64,000 bases of DNA from Streptomyces ferrugineus (GCF_015160855.1 NZ_CP063373.1:2170001-2234000), one strand, 5' to 3'. Shown: positions 20,582-29,156, counted from the first letter of the stretch. Notes: generated by a model not told the origin, from the sequence alone. Made by a program: numbers and translations.

Positions 20582-22260
20582 GCCAGCGCCTCGCGGACCT
20601 GCGCGACCGTGAGCCACTGCTGCGGGGCCAGGATCTTGGTGACCTGCGGGGCGAAGGACGGGGAGGAGACGACGACGTCCGCGGTCGGCCCGTCGGCGAT
20701 CACCTCGCCCTCCGCGAGAAGGACCACCCGGTCCGCCAGCTCGGCCGCCAGCTCCACGTCGTGCGTGGCCAGGACGATGGCGTGACCCCGTGCCGCGAGG
20801 TCGCGCAGCAGCGTCACCAGGCGGGCCTTCGCCGCGTAGTCCAGACCCCGGGTCGGTTCGTCGAGCAGAAGCAGCGGAGGGCGGGCCGTCAGGACGACGG
20901 CCAGCGCGAGCGTCAGGCGCTGGCCCTCGGAGAGGTCGCGGGGATGCGTGTTGTCTGCGACGCCTGGGAGGAGTTCGGAGACCAGGGTGCGGCAGGTTCC
21001 GGGCGTTGCGGCTGCGTCGGCGTCGGCGGTCGTGCATTCGGCGGCGACCGTGTCGGCGTAGAGCAGGTCGCGGGGTTCCTGGGGGACGAGACCGACGGTT
21101 CCTCCGGTGGTGATTGAGCCGGTGGAGGGTTTTATGAGGCCGACGAGGGTGTTGAGCAGGGTGGACTTTCCGGCGCCGTTGCGGCCCATGAGGGCGACTG
21201 TTTCGCCGGGGGTGATGGTGAGGTTGATGTGGTGCAGGGCTCGGATGTTGTCGCGGGTGACGGTGAGTTCGTGTGCTTCGGCTGCGTGGGGGGTTTGGGG
21301 GGTGGGGGTGGTGCGTTTGCGTCGGAACCATCGGCGGTGGGTGGGTGCGCCCAATAGCTCGGGGGGTGCTGATTGGTGGCGGGTGCGGGTTTGTTGTGGC
21401 TGGTCGCGCAGTTCCCCGCGCCCCTTAGGGGCGCCATCAAGCCGTTCCTTGAGCTGTTGCCGTAGGTCCGATGCCTGTCGTCGGGCGTCTCGGATCGTCA
21501 GGGGCAAGGGGGACCAGCCCGCCAGGCGGCCCAGGTCCACCACCGGGGGGTACACCGGGGATATGGCCATCACCTCCGCCGGGGCGCCCAGGACGGGAGG
21601 CGCGCCCGGCGAGGACAGGAGGGCGATCTGGTCGGCGTACTGGACCACTCGCTCCAGGCGGTGTTCGGCCAGCAGGACCGTCGTGCCGAGGTCGTGGACC
21701 AGGCGTTGCAGGACCGCCAGGACCTCCTCGGCGGCGGGCGGGTCCAGGGCCGAGGTCGGCTCGTCCAGGACCAGGACGGCGGGGTGCGGGGTGAGGACCG
21801 AGCCGATCGCCACGCGCTGCTGCTGGCCGCCGGAGAGGGTGGCGATGGGGCGGTCGCGGAGGTCGGCGAGGCCGAGGAGGTCCAGGGTCTCCTCGACTCG
21901 GCGGCGCATGACGTCGGGGGCCAGGCCCAGCGACTCCATGCCGTAGGCGAGCTCGTCCTCGACCGTGTCGGTGACGAAGTGGGACAGCGGGTCCTGGCCC
22001 ACCGTGCCGACCACGTCGGCGAGTTCGCGGGGCTTGTGGGTGCGGGTGTCGCGGCCGGCCACCGTGACGCGGCCGCGCAGGGTGCCGCCGGTGAAGTGCG
22101 GGACGAGGCCGCTGACCGCGCCGAGCACGGTGGACTTGCCGACCCCCGACGGGCCGACGAGCAGGACCAGTTCGCCCTCCGGGACCTCGAAGTCCACGCC
22201 CTGGACGGCGGGTTCGGCGGCACCGTCGTACGTCACGGAGACGTTCTCGAAGCGGATCAC
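20578..22260 (-). CDS. Fused double ABC ATPase of ECF transporter (EcfA1-EcfA2)
   Basis: 560 aa. ATPase 1: Walker A GPSGVGKST, signature LSGGQQQR, Walker B VLVLDEPT. ATPase 2: Walker A GRNGAGKST, signature LSEGQRL, Walker B LLLLDEPT. Together they form the energy-coupling dimer that drives the EcfT/S-component importer. GTG at 22260 overlaps the EcfT stop (GTGA), with AAGGAG upstream. The linker between the halves contains a translated copy of the Streptomyces intergenic palindrome (21400-21440, peptide KGRGELRDQP), then a low-complexity Pro/Thr/Arg stretch, so the linker is longer than usual. Confidence 0.9.
   Translation of the reverse strand: MIRFENVSVTYDGAAEPAVQGVDFEVPEGELVLLVGPSGVGKSTVLGAVSGLVPHFTGGTLRGRVTVAGRDTRTHKPRELADVVGTVGQDPLSHFVTDTVEDELAYGMESLGLAPDVMRRRVEETLDLLGLADLRDRPIATLSGGQQQRVAIGSVLTPHPAVLVLDEPTSALDPPAAEEVLAVLQRLVHDLGTTVLLAEHRLERVVQYADQIALLSSPGAPPVLGAPAEVMAISPVYPPVVDLGRLAGWSPLPLTIRDARRQASDLRQQLKERLDGAPKGRGELRDQPQQTRTRHQSAPPELLGAPTHRRWFRRKRTTPTPQTPHAAEAHELTVTRDNIRALHHINLTITPGETVALMGRNGAGKSTLLNTLVGLIKPSTGSITTGGTVGLVPQEPRDLLYADTVAAECTTADADAAATPGTCRTLVSELLPGVADNTHPRDLSEGQRLTLALAVVLTARPPLLLLDEPTRGLDYAAKARLVTLLRDLAARGHAIVLATHDVELAAELADRVVLLAEGEVIADGPTADVVVSSPSFAPQVTKILAPQQWLTVAQVREALA
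21400..21440. repeat. Intergenic palindrome embedded in a coding region
   Basis: TGGTCGCGCAGTTCCCCGCG followed by CCCCTTAGGGGCGCC lies inside the reading frame of the fused ABC ATPase, in the interdomain linker. It is the same element as at 3206-3286 and 25489-25526, with the right arm truncated after the hairpin tip. Confidence 0.85.
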
Positions 22261-23330
22261 GACGTCTCCTTGACAGGTGCTGGGCTGATGAAGGCCGGGA
22301 GCAGGCCGATCAGGACGGCTGCCGCCGGCCACAGCGGCAGGTCGGGCGCCACCAGGGGAACCACTCCGGGGTGCAGGGCCGCCGGATCGCGGCCGGCGGC
22401 GAGGGTCAGCAGGGCGGCGACCGCCGCGCCGGAACCGGCGACCAGCCAGGCGCGGGCGTCCCAGCGGTCCGGGCGGTAACGGGTGCGCAGGGTGCGGCGA
22501 CCGCCGAGGCGGAGCCCGGCCAGGGCGGCGGCGAGTCCGGCGAGGAGGACGGGCAGACCGTAGGCGCCGCCCTCGGCGGTCAGCAGGCCGTACGTCCCGG
22601 CGCAGACGCCCAGCAGGCCGCCGAGGGTGAGCGCGGTCGTCGTACGGCGGACTCGGGGCGGGACGTCGGCGGTACGGCCGTAGCCGCGCGCGTCCATCGA
22701 GGCGGCGAGGGCGACCGAGCGCTCCAGCGCGCCCTCCAGGACCGGCAGTCCCACGTGCAGCAGGCCCCGGACGCCGGTGTCGGGGCGGCCGCGCAGGCAG
22801 CGGGCGGCGCGCAGGCGCTGGACGTCGGCGATCAGGTTCGGGGCGTAGGTGAGGGCGACGACCACCGCCACGCCCAGCTCGTAGAGGGCGCCGGGGAGGG
22901 ACTTGAGGAGGCGGGTGGGGTTGGCGAGGGAGTTCGCCGCGCCCACGCAGATCAGCAGGGCCGCCAGCCGCAGTCCGTCGTAGAGGGCGAAGACCAGCGT
23001 CTCTACGGTGACCCTGCCGCCCAGGCGGATGCCCTGCGCCCAGTCGGGCAGGGGGATTTCGGGCAGGGTGACGATCACATGCGTGCCGGGGATGGGGGAG
23101 CCCAGGGCCACGGCGAAGACCAGACGGATGAGCAGGACGGCCAGGGCGAGCTTGACGAAAGCCGTGTAGGAGCGGGCCCACGGGGCGTTGGGGCGGCACG
23201 TCGCCACGACGTACGCCGAGGTGACGATGAGCAGGGTCAGGAGGAGGGGGTTGGTGGTGCGGGTGGCCGCGGTGCCCAGGGCCAGGGCCCACAGCCACCA
23301 GGCGCCGGGGTGGAGTTGTGCCCCGGCCAT
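22257..23330 (-). CDS. ecfT: ECF transporter transmembrane component EcfT (CbiQ family)
   Basis: 357 aa with about eight helices, longer than the typical ~260-aa EcfT because of extra C-terminal helices. The coupling-helix motif is ERSVALAASMDARGYGR (A-R-G), which touches the ATPases; a second, QRLRAARCLRG, lies upstream. It joins the S component to the ATPases. Start ATG overlaps the preceding stop by one base (TAATG) and its own stop overlaps the ATPase start, so the operon is tightly coupled. Confidence 0.88.
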   Translation of the reverse strand: MAGAQLHPGAWWLWALALGTAATRTTNPLLLTLLIVTSAYVVATCRPNAPWARSYTAFVKLALAVLLIRLVFAVALGSPIPGTHVIVTLPEIPLPDWAQGIRLGGRVTVETLVFALYDGLRLAALLICVGAANSLANPTRLLKSLPGALYELGVAVVVALTYAPNLIADVQRLRAARCLRGRPDTGVRGLLHVGLPVLEGALERSVALAASMDARGYGRTADVPPRVRRTTTALTLGGLLGVCAGTYGLLTAEGGAYGLPVLLAGLAAALAGLRLGGRRTLRTRYRPDRWDARAWLVAGSGAAVAALLTLAAGRDPAALHPGVVPLVAPDLPLWPAAAVLIGLLPAFISPAPVKETS

Positions 23331-23971
23331 TACGGTCGCCGCCGCCTTGCCTGCCAGATCGCCGCCGCCCCCAGAACGGTCACCACGGCGATCCCCGCCA
23401 CGAGGCCCAGCGAGGTGCCGTCGCCGGAGTCGCCCTCGGCGCTCTTGCCGGTCGGCGCCGGCTCGCGGGCGTCCGACACCTGCTCACCGCAGCCCTTCTG
23501 CGGATACCCGGCGATCGCGCACAGCAGGGCGTTGGTGTCGTAGCGCAGCGGCTTGGCGACCGCCGCCAGGGACTCCGCCGTCGTGGCGTCGGGAGCCACC
23601 CGGGCGCAGGCCGTGCGGCGGGCCGGGGGCGTCTCGCCCGACGGGGCGTCGGCCGGCGTACCGAAGTCGATGACCAGGGCCACCCGCTTCGTGCCGTCCT
23701 GCGCGGGCGTGCGCGCACAGATCACCGCGAACCCGGTCGCGCCCCTGGGCTGTGCCGCGTCGGCGGCATTCGCACTCACCGCGAAGCGGAAGCCCTGCAC
23801 GTCGCCGTCGGAGGGGCGGGCGGTGGACGGGCCCTGGGTGGCGTAGGTCCAGGTGTCGCCCTCGCGCTCCCAGAAGGACCAGTAGCGGTAGTCGGCCGCC
23901 TGGGCGGCCTGGGCCGCGCCGGTCAGCAGGACCAGCGCGGCCAGGAGAAGGGCGCCGAGGCGGCGGATCAC
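23330..23971 (-). CDS. Secreted membrane-anchored protein (SCO2322-like), candidate B12-binding beta domain
   Basis: 213 aa. Sec signal (RRLGALLLAALVLLTGAAQA), a globular extracellular part of about 150 residues, then a C-terminal helix (LGLVAGIAVVTVLGAAAIW) with an ARRRRP tail: a type I surface protein. The opening YRYWSFWEREGDTWTYATQG and GDVQGFRFAV resemble the beta-sandwich DUF4430/transcobalamin C-terminal domain. That link is my inference; the family itself has no assigned function. GTGA overlap couples it to the upstream alpha-barrel gene and TAATG to EcfT, all under the cobalamin riboswitch. Confidence 0.72.
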   Translation of the reverse strand: MIRRLGALLLAALVLLTGAAQAAQAADYRYWSFWEREGDTWTYATQGPSTARPSDGDVQGFRFAVSANAADAAQPRGATGFAVICARTPAQDGTKRVALVIDFGTPADAPSGETPPARRTACARVAPDATTAESLAAVAKPLRYDTNALLCAIAGYPQKGCGEQVSDAREPAPTGKSAEGDSGDGTSLGLVAGIAVVTVLGAAAIWQARRRRP

Positions 23972-25197
23972 TGCCGTCCGCCCTTGTTGCGGCCGCTCAG
24001 CAGGAAGCCGATGCCGATGCCGACGACCAGGAAGACGCCGATGTACCACCAGGCGCCGAAGGGATTGTCACCGTCGTCCTTCTTGCCCTTCTCCTCCTGC
24101 TCGGCCGCGGCCTTCTGGGGTGCCGGTCCCGTCGCGTTGAGCTGCTCGACCAGGTTCGCGCCGCCGAAGTCGCGGGGGTCGGTGCCGGTGGCGTGGGCGG
24201 CGAAGATGAGCTGGGCATAGGCGGCCGGGCCGCTCTGCTCGGCCCACTTGGCGGAGTTCTGCTCCAGCCAGCGCAGCGGCTTTCGGGCGGCGTCGGCACC
24301 GGAGCGCGCGGCGAGCGCGACGACCGCGTCGGCCGTGTTGCCGTAGTCGGGCTGGTCCTCGGCGCCGGGGAGGGCGGACTTCAGATAGCCGTCCTTGGCG
24401 AGGGCCCGGGTGAGGTAGGCGGCGCCGTTGGCGGCGGTCTGCCGCGGGGTACGGTCGCCGCCGTCGGCGCAGCTCGCGTCGGAGGCCGCCGTGCCGGGGC
24501 GCACCACGAGGCCCTTGCCGAGCGCACCGAGTACTCCGGCGGCCGTGGCGTCGGCGTTGGCGACCAGGGTGCCCTTCTTGTCCGGCTGGAAGGCGAAGGC
24601 GCCCGCTCCGTCGCCCTTGCACGGCAGGGCGAGCCCGTCGAGGGCGCCGTACGGGGACTGCCCGTCCTTCACGACGCTCGCCGGCTTCTCGCCCACGGCG
24701 GCCAGGGCGCCGATCACCACGGACGTCGAGTTGGTGTCGCTGGCGCCGCCCGCCGCGTAGCCCCACCCCCCGTCCTTGTTCTGCACGGACTTCAGCCAGG
24801 ACACCGCCTTGCCGGTCGCGGCGTCGTGCCCGCCGAGCGCGGCGAGCGCCTGTACGGCGGCGGCGGTGCTGTTGGTGTCGACGGGCGTCTTGGCGTCGCA
24901 GTCCTCGCCGGCGTCGGCGCGGTAGGGCGCGAAGGCCCCGCTCGCGCACTGCTGCCCCAGCAGCCAGTCCACCGCCCCCTTCGCCGGCCGCACGCCGACC
25001 GTGTCCTGCGCGAGCAGCACGAGGGACTGCCGCCAGACGCCGTCGTACGTCGGGTCGGTTCCGCCGTACAGCTCGGCGGGGTACGCCCGCGAGGGCGACG
25101 GCGACGCGGAGGGGGACGAGTCGGCGGCCACGGCCGGCGAGGCCGAGCCGATCACGACGGCGGCGGCCAGGACCGCGGCGCTGCGGCGGACGTACAT
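23968..25197 (-). CDS. Secreted, membrane-anchored (alpha/alpha)6-barrel protein (prenyltransferase/squalene-oxidase repeat)
   Basis: 409 aa. Sec signal at residues 1-25, a Ser/Pro linker, then repeated helical-hairpin units with QW-like motifs (WLLGQQCASGAF, QNKDGGWGYAAGG, WLEQNSAKW), and a C-terminal membrane helix (WWYIGVFLVVGIGIGFLL) with a basic tail. Despite the family label, a secreted barrel directly after a cobalamin riboswitch is better explained as a corrinoid-binding protein: intrinsic factor and transcobalamin use the same barrel. First gene of the operon; ATG at 25197. Binding is inferred, not shown. Confidence 0.78.
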   Translation of the reverse strand: MYVRRSAAVLAAAVVIGSASPAVAADSSPSASPSPSRAYPAELYGGTDPTYDGVWRQSLVLLAQDTVGVRPAKGAVDWLLGQQCASGAFAPYRADAGEDCDAKTPVDTNSTAAAVQALAALGGHDAATGKAVSWLKSVQNKDGGWGYAAGGASDTNSTSVVIGALAAVGEKPASVVKDGQSPYGALDGLALPCKGDGAGAFAFQPDKKGTLVANADATAAGVLGALGKGLVVRPGTAASDASCADGGDRTPRQTAANGAAYLTRALAKDGYLKSALPGAEDQPDYGNTADAVVALAARSGADAARKPLRWLEQNSAKWAEQSGPAAYAQLIFAAHATGTDPRDFGGANLVEQLNATGPAPQKAAAEQEEKGKKDDGDNPFGAWWYIGVFLVVGIGIGFLLSGRNKGGRQ

Positions 25198-25239
25198 GAT
25201 CGGCGGGTGCCCTTCCCTAAGGGGAACCGGGCAGCGCAG

Positions 25240-25440
25240 GGAGGACCCCCGGCGGCTCGGCTCCGTATACCTCGACGGTGCCGTGCCCCGGCCGGCTGCC
25301 GGGCACGTGAGCCGGTCACTGTCCCGTACGCGGAGATCCGGCTCACCGGCCTTCGACGACCGGTTCACGGTTGCGGGTCAGCGCCGGATTTGCACCGGCT
25401 TTCCCCCGTACGGGTGTGATGACGACGCCGACACTCTACC
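25240..25440 (-). promoter_or_regulatory. Cobalamin (AdoCbl) riboswitch
   Basis: Reading the minus strand, the conserved core GCCGGTGCAAATCCGGCGCT then GACCCGCAACCGTGA (complement of 25364-25401) is the diagnostic cobalamin aptamer sequence. A B12-box-like GAGCCGGATCTCCGC follows at about 25329-25344. A strong GTGCCCGGC/GCCGGGGCAC hairpin comes next, about 40-110 nt before the first ATG (25197), so control may be at translation or termination. Outer borders are approximate. It controls the five-gene ECF operon, repressing it when B12 is plentiful. Confidence 0.93.
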
Positions 25441-25488
25441 CGCCCGTAACCGGGACCCCCGGGTACGGTCCTCCCCGGCCTCGACTGC

Positions 25489-25526
25489 CGCGCCCCTCAG
25501 GGGCGCGGGGAACTGCGCGACCAGCC
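25489..25526. repeat. Streptomyces intergenic palindrome, partial copy
   Basis: GCGCCCCTCAGGGGCGCGGG followed by GAACTGCGCGACCAGCC: hairpin tip and right arm of the element at 3206-3286. It lies between the end of the NTF2-RidA gene and the cobalamin riboswitch. Confidence 0.85.
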
Positions 25527-25589
25527 ACGACGAGTCCGCAGCCGACCGACGAGACATCGCGGCACTTCCGTAGTCACGGGGGGCGCCTG

Positions 25590-26462
25590 TCAGCCGACGA
25601 CCGCCACCGCGTCCGCCTCCACCAGCACCCCCTCCCGCACCAGCCGTGCCACGACCGTTGTCCGGGCCGGAAGGGTCGGGCAGTCCGCGAAGAACTCCCG
25701 GTAGACGTTGTTGAACTCGGCGAAGTGGGAGCGGTCGGACAGATAGCAGATGCAGCGTGTGATCGAACTCCGGTCGCCGCCCGCCGCCGCGACGACGGCC
25801 TCGACGTTGGCGAGCACCTGCCGTGCCTGTGCCCCGAAGTCGGCGGGCATGGCGCCGGTCGCCGGATCCAGCGGTCCCTGGCCGGAGGTGAAGAGCAGGG
25901 GCCCGTTGCGCACACCCTGGGACAGCGGCGGCTCGCTGCCGTCGGCGAAGCGGACGAAGGGGGCGAGGTCGGTGCGGACGGGTTCCACGGCGCCACGGCC
26001 CTGTCGTGGGGTGGGGCCGCCGAAGGGGAGGTGGAGGGTCCGGGAGGCGAGCAGCCACCGGCCGTCCACGCGGCGGAACGTGTCCTCGTAGTGGCCGACC
26101 TGGACGGGCGGGGCGGCCGGCACCATGGCGCCGGACCAGCCCTCGACGCGGTACGTCGTGAAGTACGACGTGGCCTCGGCCGTGTCCGCCGACGTCACCG
26201 TGACGCGGATGTTGGACATGACCCGCCGCGAGAGCTTGTCCGCAGGCCGCGCGCCGAAGTACGTCCGCAACGCCTCCCGCCCCTCGAAGCGGCGCCCGTC
26301 CCCCGGAGGGGGCCACTCCCACGTGCCGTCCTCGGTGAACAGCTCGGCGACCAGGGCCGGTTCGCCGAGGTCGAGGCGGTGGACGAAGTCGAGGATGACG
26401 CGCTCACAGGCACGCTCGGCGAGGAGTCGGTCCAAGGGGGCCAAGACGTTCGGCGTGTTCAT
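25590..26462 (-). CDS. NTF2/SnoaL-like domain fused to RidA (YjgF) domain
   Basis: 290 aa. Residues about 5-150 are a SnoaL-type NTF2 cone (ERVILDFVHRLDLGEPALVAELFTEDGTWEW ... GRWLLASRTL). Residues about 165-290 are a Rid-family barrel (GPLLFTSGQGPLDPATG, QVLANVEAVVAAAGG), keeping the Arg of the deaminase site in PARTTVVAR (Arg267). RidA enzymes hydrolyse reactive enamine/imine intermediates; NTF2 folds often act as ketosteroid-isomerase-like catalysts. It follows the MBL gene by 8 nt and so shares the KstR-like box at 27549. Substrate unknown. Confidence 0.82.
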   Translation of the reverse strand: MNTPNVLAPLDRLLAERACERVILDFVHRLDLGEPALVAELFTEDGTWEWPPPGDGRRFEGREALRTYFGARPADKLSRRVMSNIRVTVTSADTAEATSYFTTYRVEGWSGAMVPAAPPVQVGHYEDTFRRVDGRWLLASRTLHLPFGGPTPRQGRGAVEPVRTDLAPFVRFADGSEPPLSQGVRNGPLLFTSGQGPLDPATGAMPADFGAQARQVLANVEAVVAAAGGDRSSITRCICYLSDRSHFAEFNNVYREFFADCPTLPARTTVVARLVREGVLVEADAVAVVG

Positions 26463-26470
26463 GGTGACCG

Positions 26471-27499
26471 TTATACGGCCACGTACGTCACCGGTTCACC
26501 CCCCGCCACCGCCTCCGCCCGCCCCAGCTTCACCAGCCGCCGCAGATGGGCCTCGGCCTCCGAGACGGCGATGTTCCGCGATCCGTACGGGATCTGCTCC
26601 CAGGGCCGGTTCCACTCCATGCGCTCGGCGAGCTGCCAGGGGGTGAGGGGTTCGGACAGCAGCGCCAGCAGTCCGGTGAGGCGTTCCTCGTGGTGGTCCA
26701 GCAACTCCCGTACCCGGGACGGGGCGTCGGTGAAGGCGTGCTGGTGGGCCGGGAGGATCTCGGCGGGGGCGAGACGGCCGACGCGTTCGAGGGAGGCGAG
26801 GTAGTCGCCGAGCGGGTCGGTGACCGTCGCGTCGTCGGGGTCCTCGTACAGGCCGATGTGCGGGGTGATCTCGGGGAGCAGGTGGTCGCCGGAGAACAGG
26901 CGGCCGTGGCCGGGCAGTAGGGCCGGGTGCTCCTCCTCCAGGTGCAGGCAGACGTGGCCGGGTGTGTGACCCGGGGTCCAGATCGCGCGCAGGCGGCGGC
27001 CGGGGAGGTCGAGGAACTCGCCGGGGACGATCTCGCGGTCGGGCGGGGCGGGGGAGAAGCCGGGCAGGGTGCCGGGGCGGCGGGCGGTGCGCAGGGGGGC
27101 CACGTGGGCGTCGGGGGCGCCGGCCGCCGTGAGCTTGGCCGCCATGTAGGAGAACCAGCGCTCGGGTCGCGTCGCACGGGTGCGCCGTACGATCGCCGCG
27201 TCCGCCGCGTGCATCGCGATCCAGGCGCCGGAGGCCTCGCGCACCTTGCCGGACAGGCCGTGGTGGTCGGGGTGGTGATGGGTGATCACCACGCCGTGGA
27301 TCTCGCCGGCGGAGGTGCCGCAGGCCGCGAGGCCCTCGGCGAGGGTGTCCCAGGACGTCGGGTCGTCCCAGCCGGTGTCGACGAGCACCGGGCCCCGGTC
27401 GGTGTCGACGACGTACACGAGGGTGTGGCCGAGCGGGTTGTCAGGGATGGGGACCTGGAGGGAACGGACGCCGCCGCCGTGGTCGTACACCTGCGCCAT
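26471..27499 (-). CDS. MBL-fold metallo-hydrolase
   Basis: 342 aa. The metal-binding motif THHHPDHHG (H-x-H-x-D-H) is near residue 75; further ligands lie in TPGHTPGHVCLHL and FSGDHLLPEI. The C-terminal ~80 residues are a winged-helix-like cap (LTPWQLAERMEW ... EAEAHLRRLVKLGR), the LACTB2/glyoxalase II-like arrangement. Likely hydrolyses a thioester or ester, perhaps an acyl-CoA. The TATAGT at 27546-27541 (minus strand) looks like its -10, just next to a KstR-like box, so repression by KstR is plausible. Divergent from the aldehyde dehydrogenase gene. Confidence 0.85.
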   Translation of the reverse strand: MAQVYDHGGGVRSLQVPIPDNPLGHTLVYVVDTDRGPVLVDTGWDDPTSWDTLAEGLAACGTSAGEIHGVVITHHHPDHHGLSGKVREASGAWIAMHAADAAIVRRTRATRPERWFSYMAAKLTAAGAPDAHVAPLRTARRPGTLPGFSPAPPDREIVPGEFLDLPGRRLRAIWTPGHTPGHVCLHLEEEHPALLPGHGRLFSGDHLLPEITPHIGLYEDPDDATVTDPLGDYLASLERVGRLAPAEILPAHQHAFTDAPSRVRELLDHHEERLTGLLALLSEPLTPWQLAERMEWNRPWEQIPYGSRNIAVSEAEAHLRRLVKLGRAEAVAGGEPVTYVAV

Positions 27500-27548
27500 G
27501 GGCTCCCCAATCGCCGCGACACGTTCCGGCCGACCCGGCCACTATAAC

Positions 27549-27562
27549 TAGAACGCGTTTCG
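27549..27562. promoter_or_regulatory. KstR-like operator between MBL and aldehyde dehydrogenase genes
   Basis: TAGAACGCGTTTCG matches TNNAACNNGTTNNA except the final base. It abuts the likely -10 (TATAGT) of the MBL-RidA operon and sits 130 bp before the aldehyde dehydrogenase start. Confidence 0.65.
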
Positions 27563-27618
27563 ATGGGAGCCCGAGTCATCCAGGCTTGGCGTAGTGGGAT
27601 CCGTGGACTCCTCGTAGG

Positions 27619-27636
27619 GGAACTGGTATCAGTTCC
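27619..27636. promoter_or_regulatory. Second palindrome before the aldehyde dehydrogenase
   Basis: GGAACTGGTATCAGTTCC: 7-bp perfect arms, 4-bp centre, 57 bp upstream of the ALDH ATG. It contains two overlapping degenerate KstR half-sites, so it may be a weaker KstR site or a site for another repressor. Confidence 0.5.
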
Positions 27637-27692
27637 TGAAACAGCGTCAGAAACCAAGGAAACCCGCTCCAGCTCCGCAGGAGGCGTCGGCC

Positions 27693-29150
27693 ATGACCGA
27701 GCTCGTGGAACACGGACAGCTTTTCATCGGCGGGGAGTTGACCGACCCCCTGGGCAAGGGCGTCATCGAGGTGATCTCGCCGCACACGGAACAGGTCTAC
27801 GGACGCGTGCCGCACGCCTCGCCGGCCGACGTCGACCGGGCGGTCGCGGTGGCGCGCAGGGCGTTCGACGAGGGGCCCTGGCCGCGGATGAGCCTCGACG
27901 AGCGGATCGAGGTCGTCACCCGCATCAAGGACGGCATCGCCGCACGGCACGAGGAGATCGCCCGCGTCATCTCCTGCGAGAACGGCTCCCCGTACTCCTG
28001 GAGCGTCCTCGCGCAGGCGCTCGGCGCGATGATGGTGTGGGATGCGGCGATCACGGTCGCGCGGAACTTCACGTACGAGGAGACGCGCGACGGCGTCCTC
28101 GGCAAGATCCTCGTCCGGCGCGAGCCCGTCGGGGTCGTGGCGGCCGTCGTCCCCTGGAACGTCCCCCAGTTCGTCGCCGCCGCCAAGCTCGCACCCGCGC
28201 TGCTCACCGGCTGCACGGTGGTGCTCAAGCCGTCGCCGGAATCGCCGCTGGACGCCTACCTCCTCGCCGAGATCGCGAAGGACGCCGGGCTGCCGGAGGG
28301 GGTGCTGTCCATCCTCCCGGCCGACCGCGAGGTGAGCGAGTACCTCGTCGGGCACCCGGACATCGACAAGGTCTCCTTCACCGGCTCGGTGGCGGCCGGC
28401 AAGCGCGTCATGGAGGTCGCGGCCCGCAACCTCACCCGCGTGACGCTGGAACTGGGCGGCAAGTCGGCGGCGGTGGTCCTGCCGGACGCGGACGTCGAGG
28501 CGACGGTCGCCGGAGTGGTCCCCGCGGCGTGGATGAACAACGGCCAGGCGTGTGTGGCCCAGACGCGCATCCTGCTGCCCCGCTCGCGCTACGACGAGTT
28601 CGCCGAGGCCTTCGCCGCCGCGGCCGGCGCGCTGGTGGTCGGCGACCCGCTGGACCCGGCGACCCAGGTGGGCCCGCTGGTGGCGGAGCGGCAGCAGCGC
28701 CGGAACCTCGACTACATCCGGATCGGCCAGGAAGAGGGCGCGAAGATCCTGACGGGCGGCGGGCGTCCGCCGGGGCTGGAGAAGGGCTGGTACGTCGAGC
28801 CGACGCTCTTCGGAGACGTCGACAACTCGATGCGGATCGCCCGCGAGGAGATCTTCGGCCCGGTGATCTGCCTCCTGCCCTACGGCGACGAGTCCGAGGC
28901 CGTGAAGATCGCCAACGACTCCGACTACGGCCTGAGCGGCAGCGTCTGGACCGCCGACACCGGGCACGGCATCGAGGTCGCGCGCCAGGTCCGTACTGGC
29001 ACCTACTCGGTGAACACCTTCAGCCTGGACATGCTGGGCCCGTTCGGCGGCTACAAGAACTCGGGCCTGGGACGCGAATTCGGCCCCGAGGGCTACGGCG
29101 AATACCTGGAGCACAAGATGATCCACCTCCCGGCCGGCTGGGAGGCGTGA
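27693..29150 (+). CDS. NAD-dependent aldehyde dehydrogenase
   Basis: 485 aa, full ALDH superfamily length. Glu253 in LELGGKSA and nucleophile Cys287 in NNGQACVAQ are both present; the cofactor region is VPWNVPQF and KPSPESPLDAYLL, and the C-terminal LGPFGGYKNSGLGREFG is typical. It oxidises an aldehyde to the acid, which would follow P450 or ADH oxidation of a terminal alcohol. The ferredoxin gene follows 6 nt downstream. Two palindromes lie in the promoter region, one a KstR-like box. Aldehyde identity is inferred from context only. Confidence 0.92.
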   Translation: MTELVEHGQLFIGGELTDPLGKGVIEVISPHTEQVYGRVPHASPADVDRAVAVARRAFDEGPWPRMSLDERIEVVTRIKDGIAARHEEIARVISCENGSPYSWSVLAQALGAMMVWDAAITVARNFTYEETRDGVLGKILVRREPVGVVAAVVPWNVPQFVAAAKLAPALLTGCTVVLKPSPESPLDAYLLAEIAKDAGLPEGVLSILPADREVSEYLVGHPDIDKVSFTGSVAAGKRVMEVAARNLTRVTLELGGKSAAVVLPDADVEATVAGVVPAAWMNNGQACVAQTRILLPRSRYDEFAEAFAAAAGALVVGDPLDPATQVGPLVAERQQRRNLDYIRIGQEEGAKILTGGGRPPGLEKGWYVEPTLFGDVDNSMRIAREEIFGPVICLLPYGDESEAVKIANDSDYGLSGSVWTADTGHGIEVARQVRTGTYSVNTFSLDMLGPFGGYKNSGLGREFGPEGYGEYLEHKMIHLPAGWEA

Positions 29151-29156
29151 GCGGGC

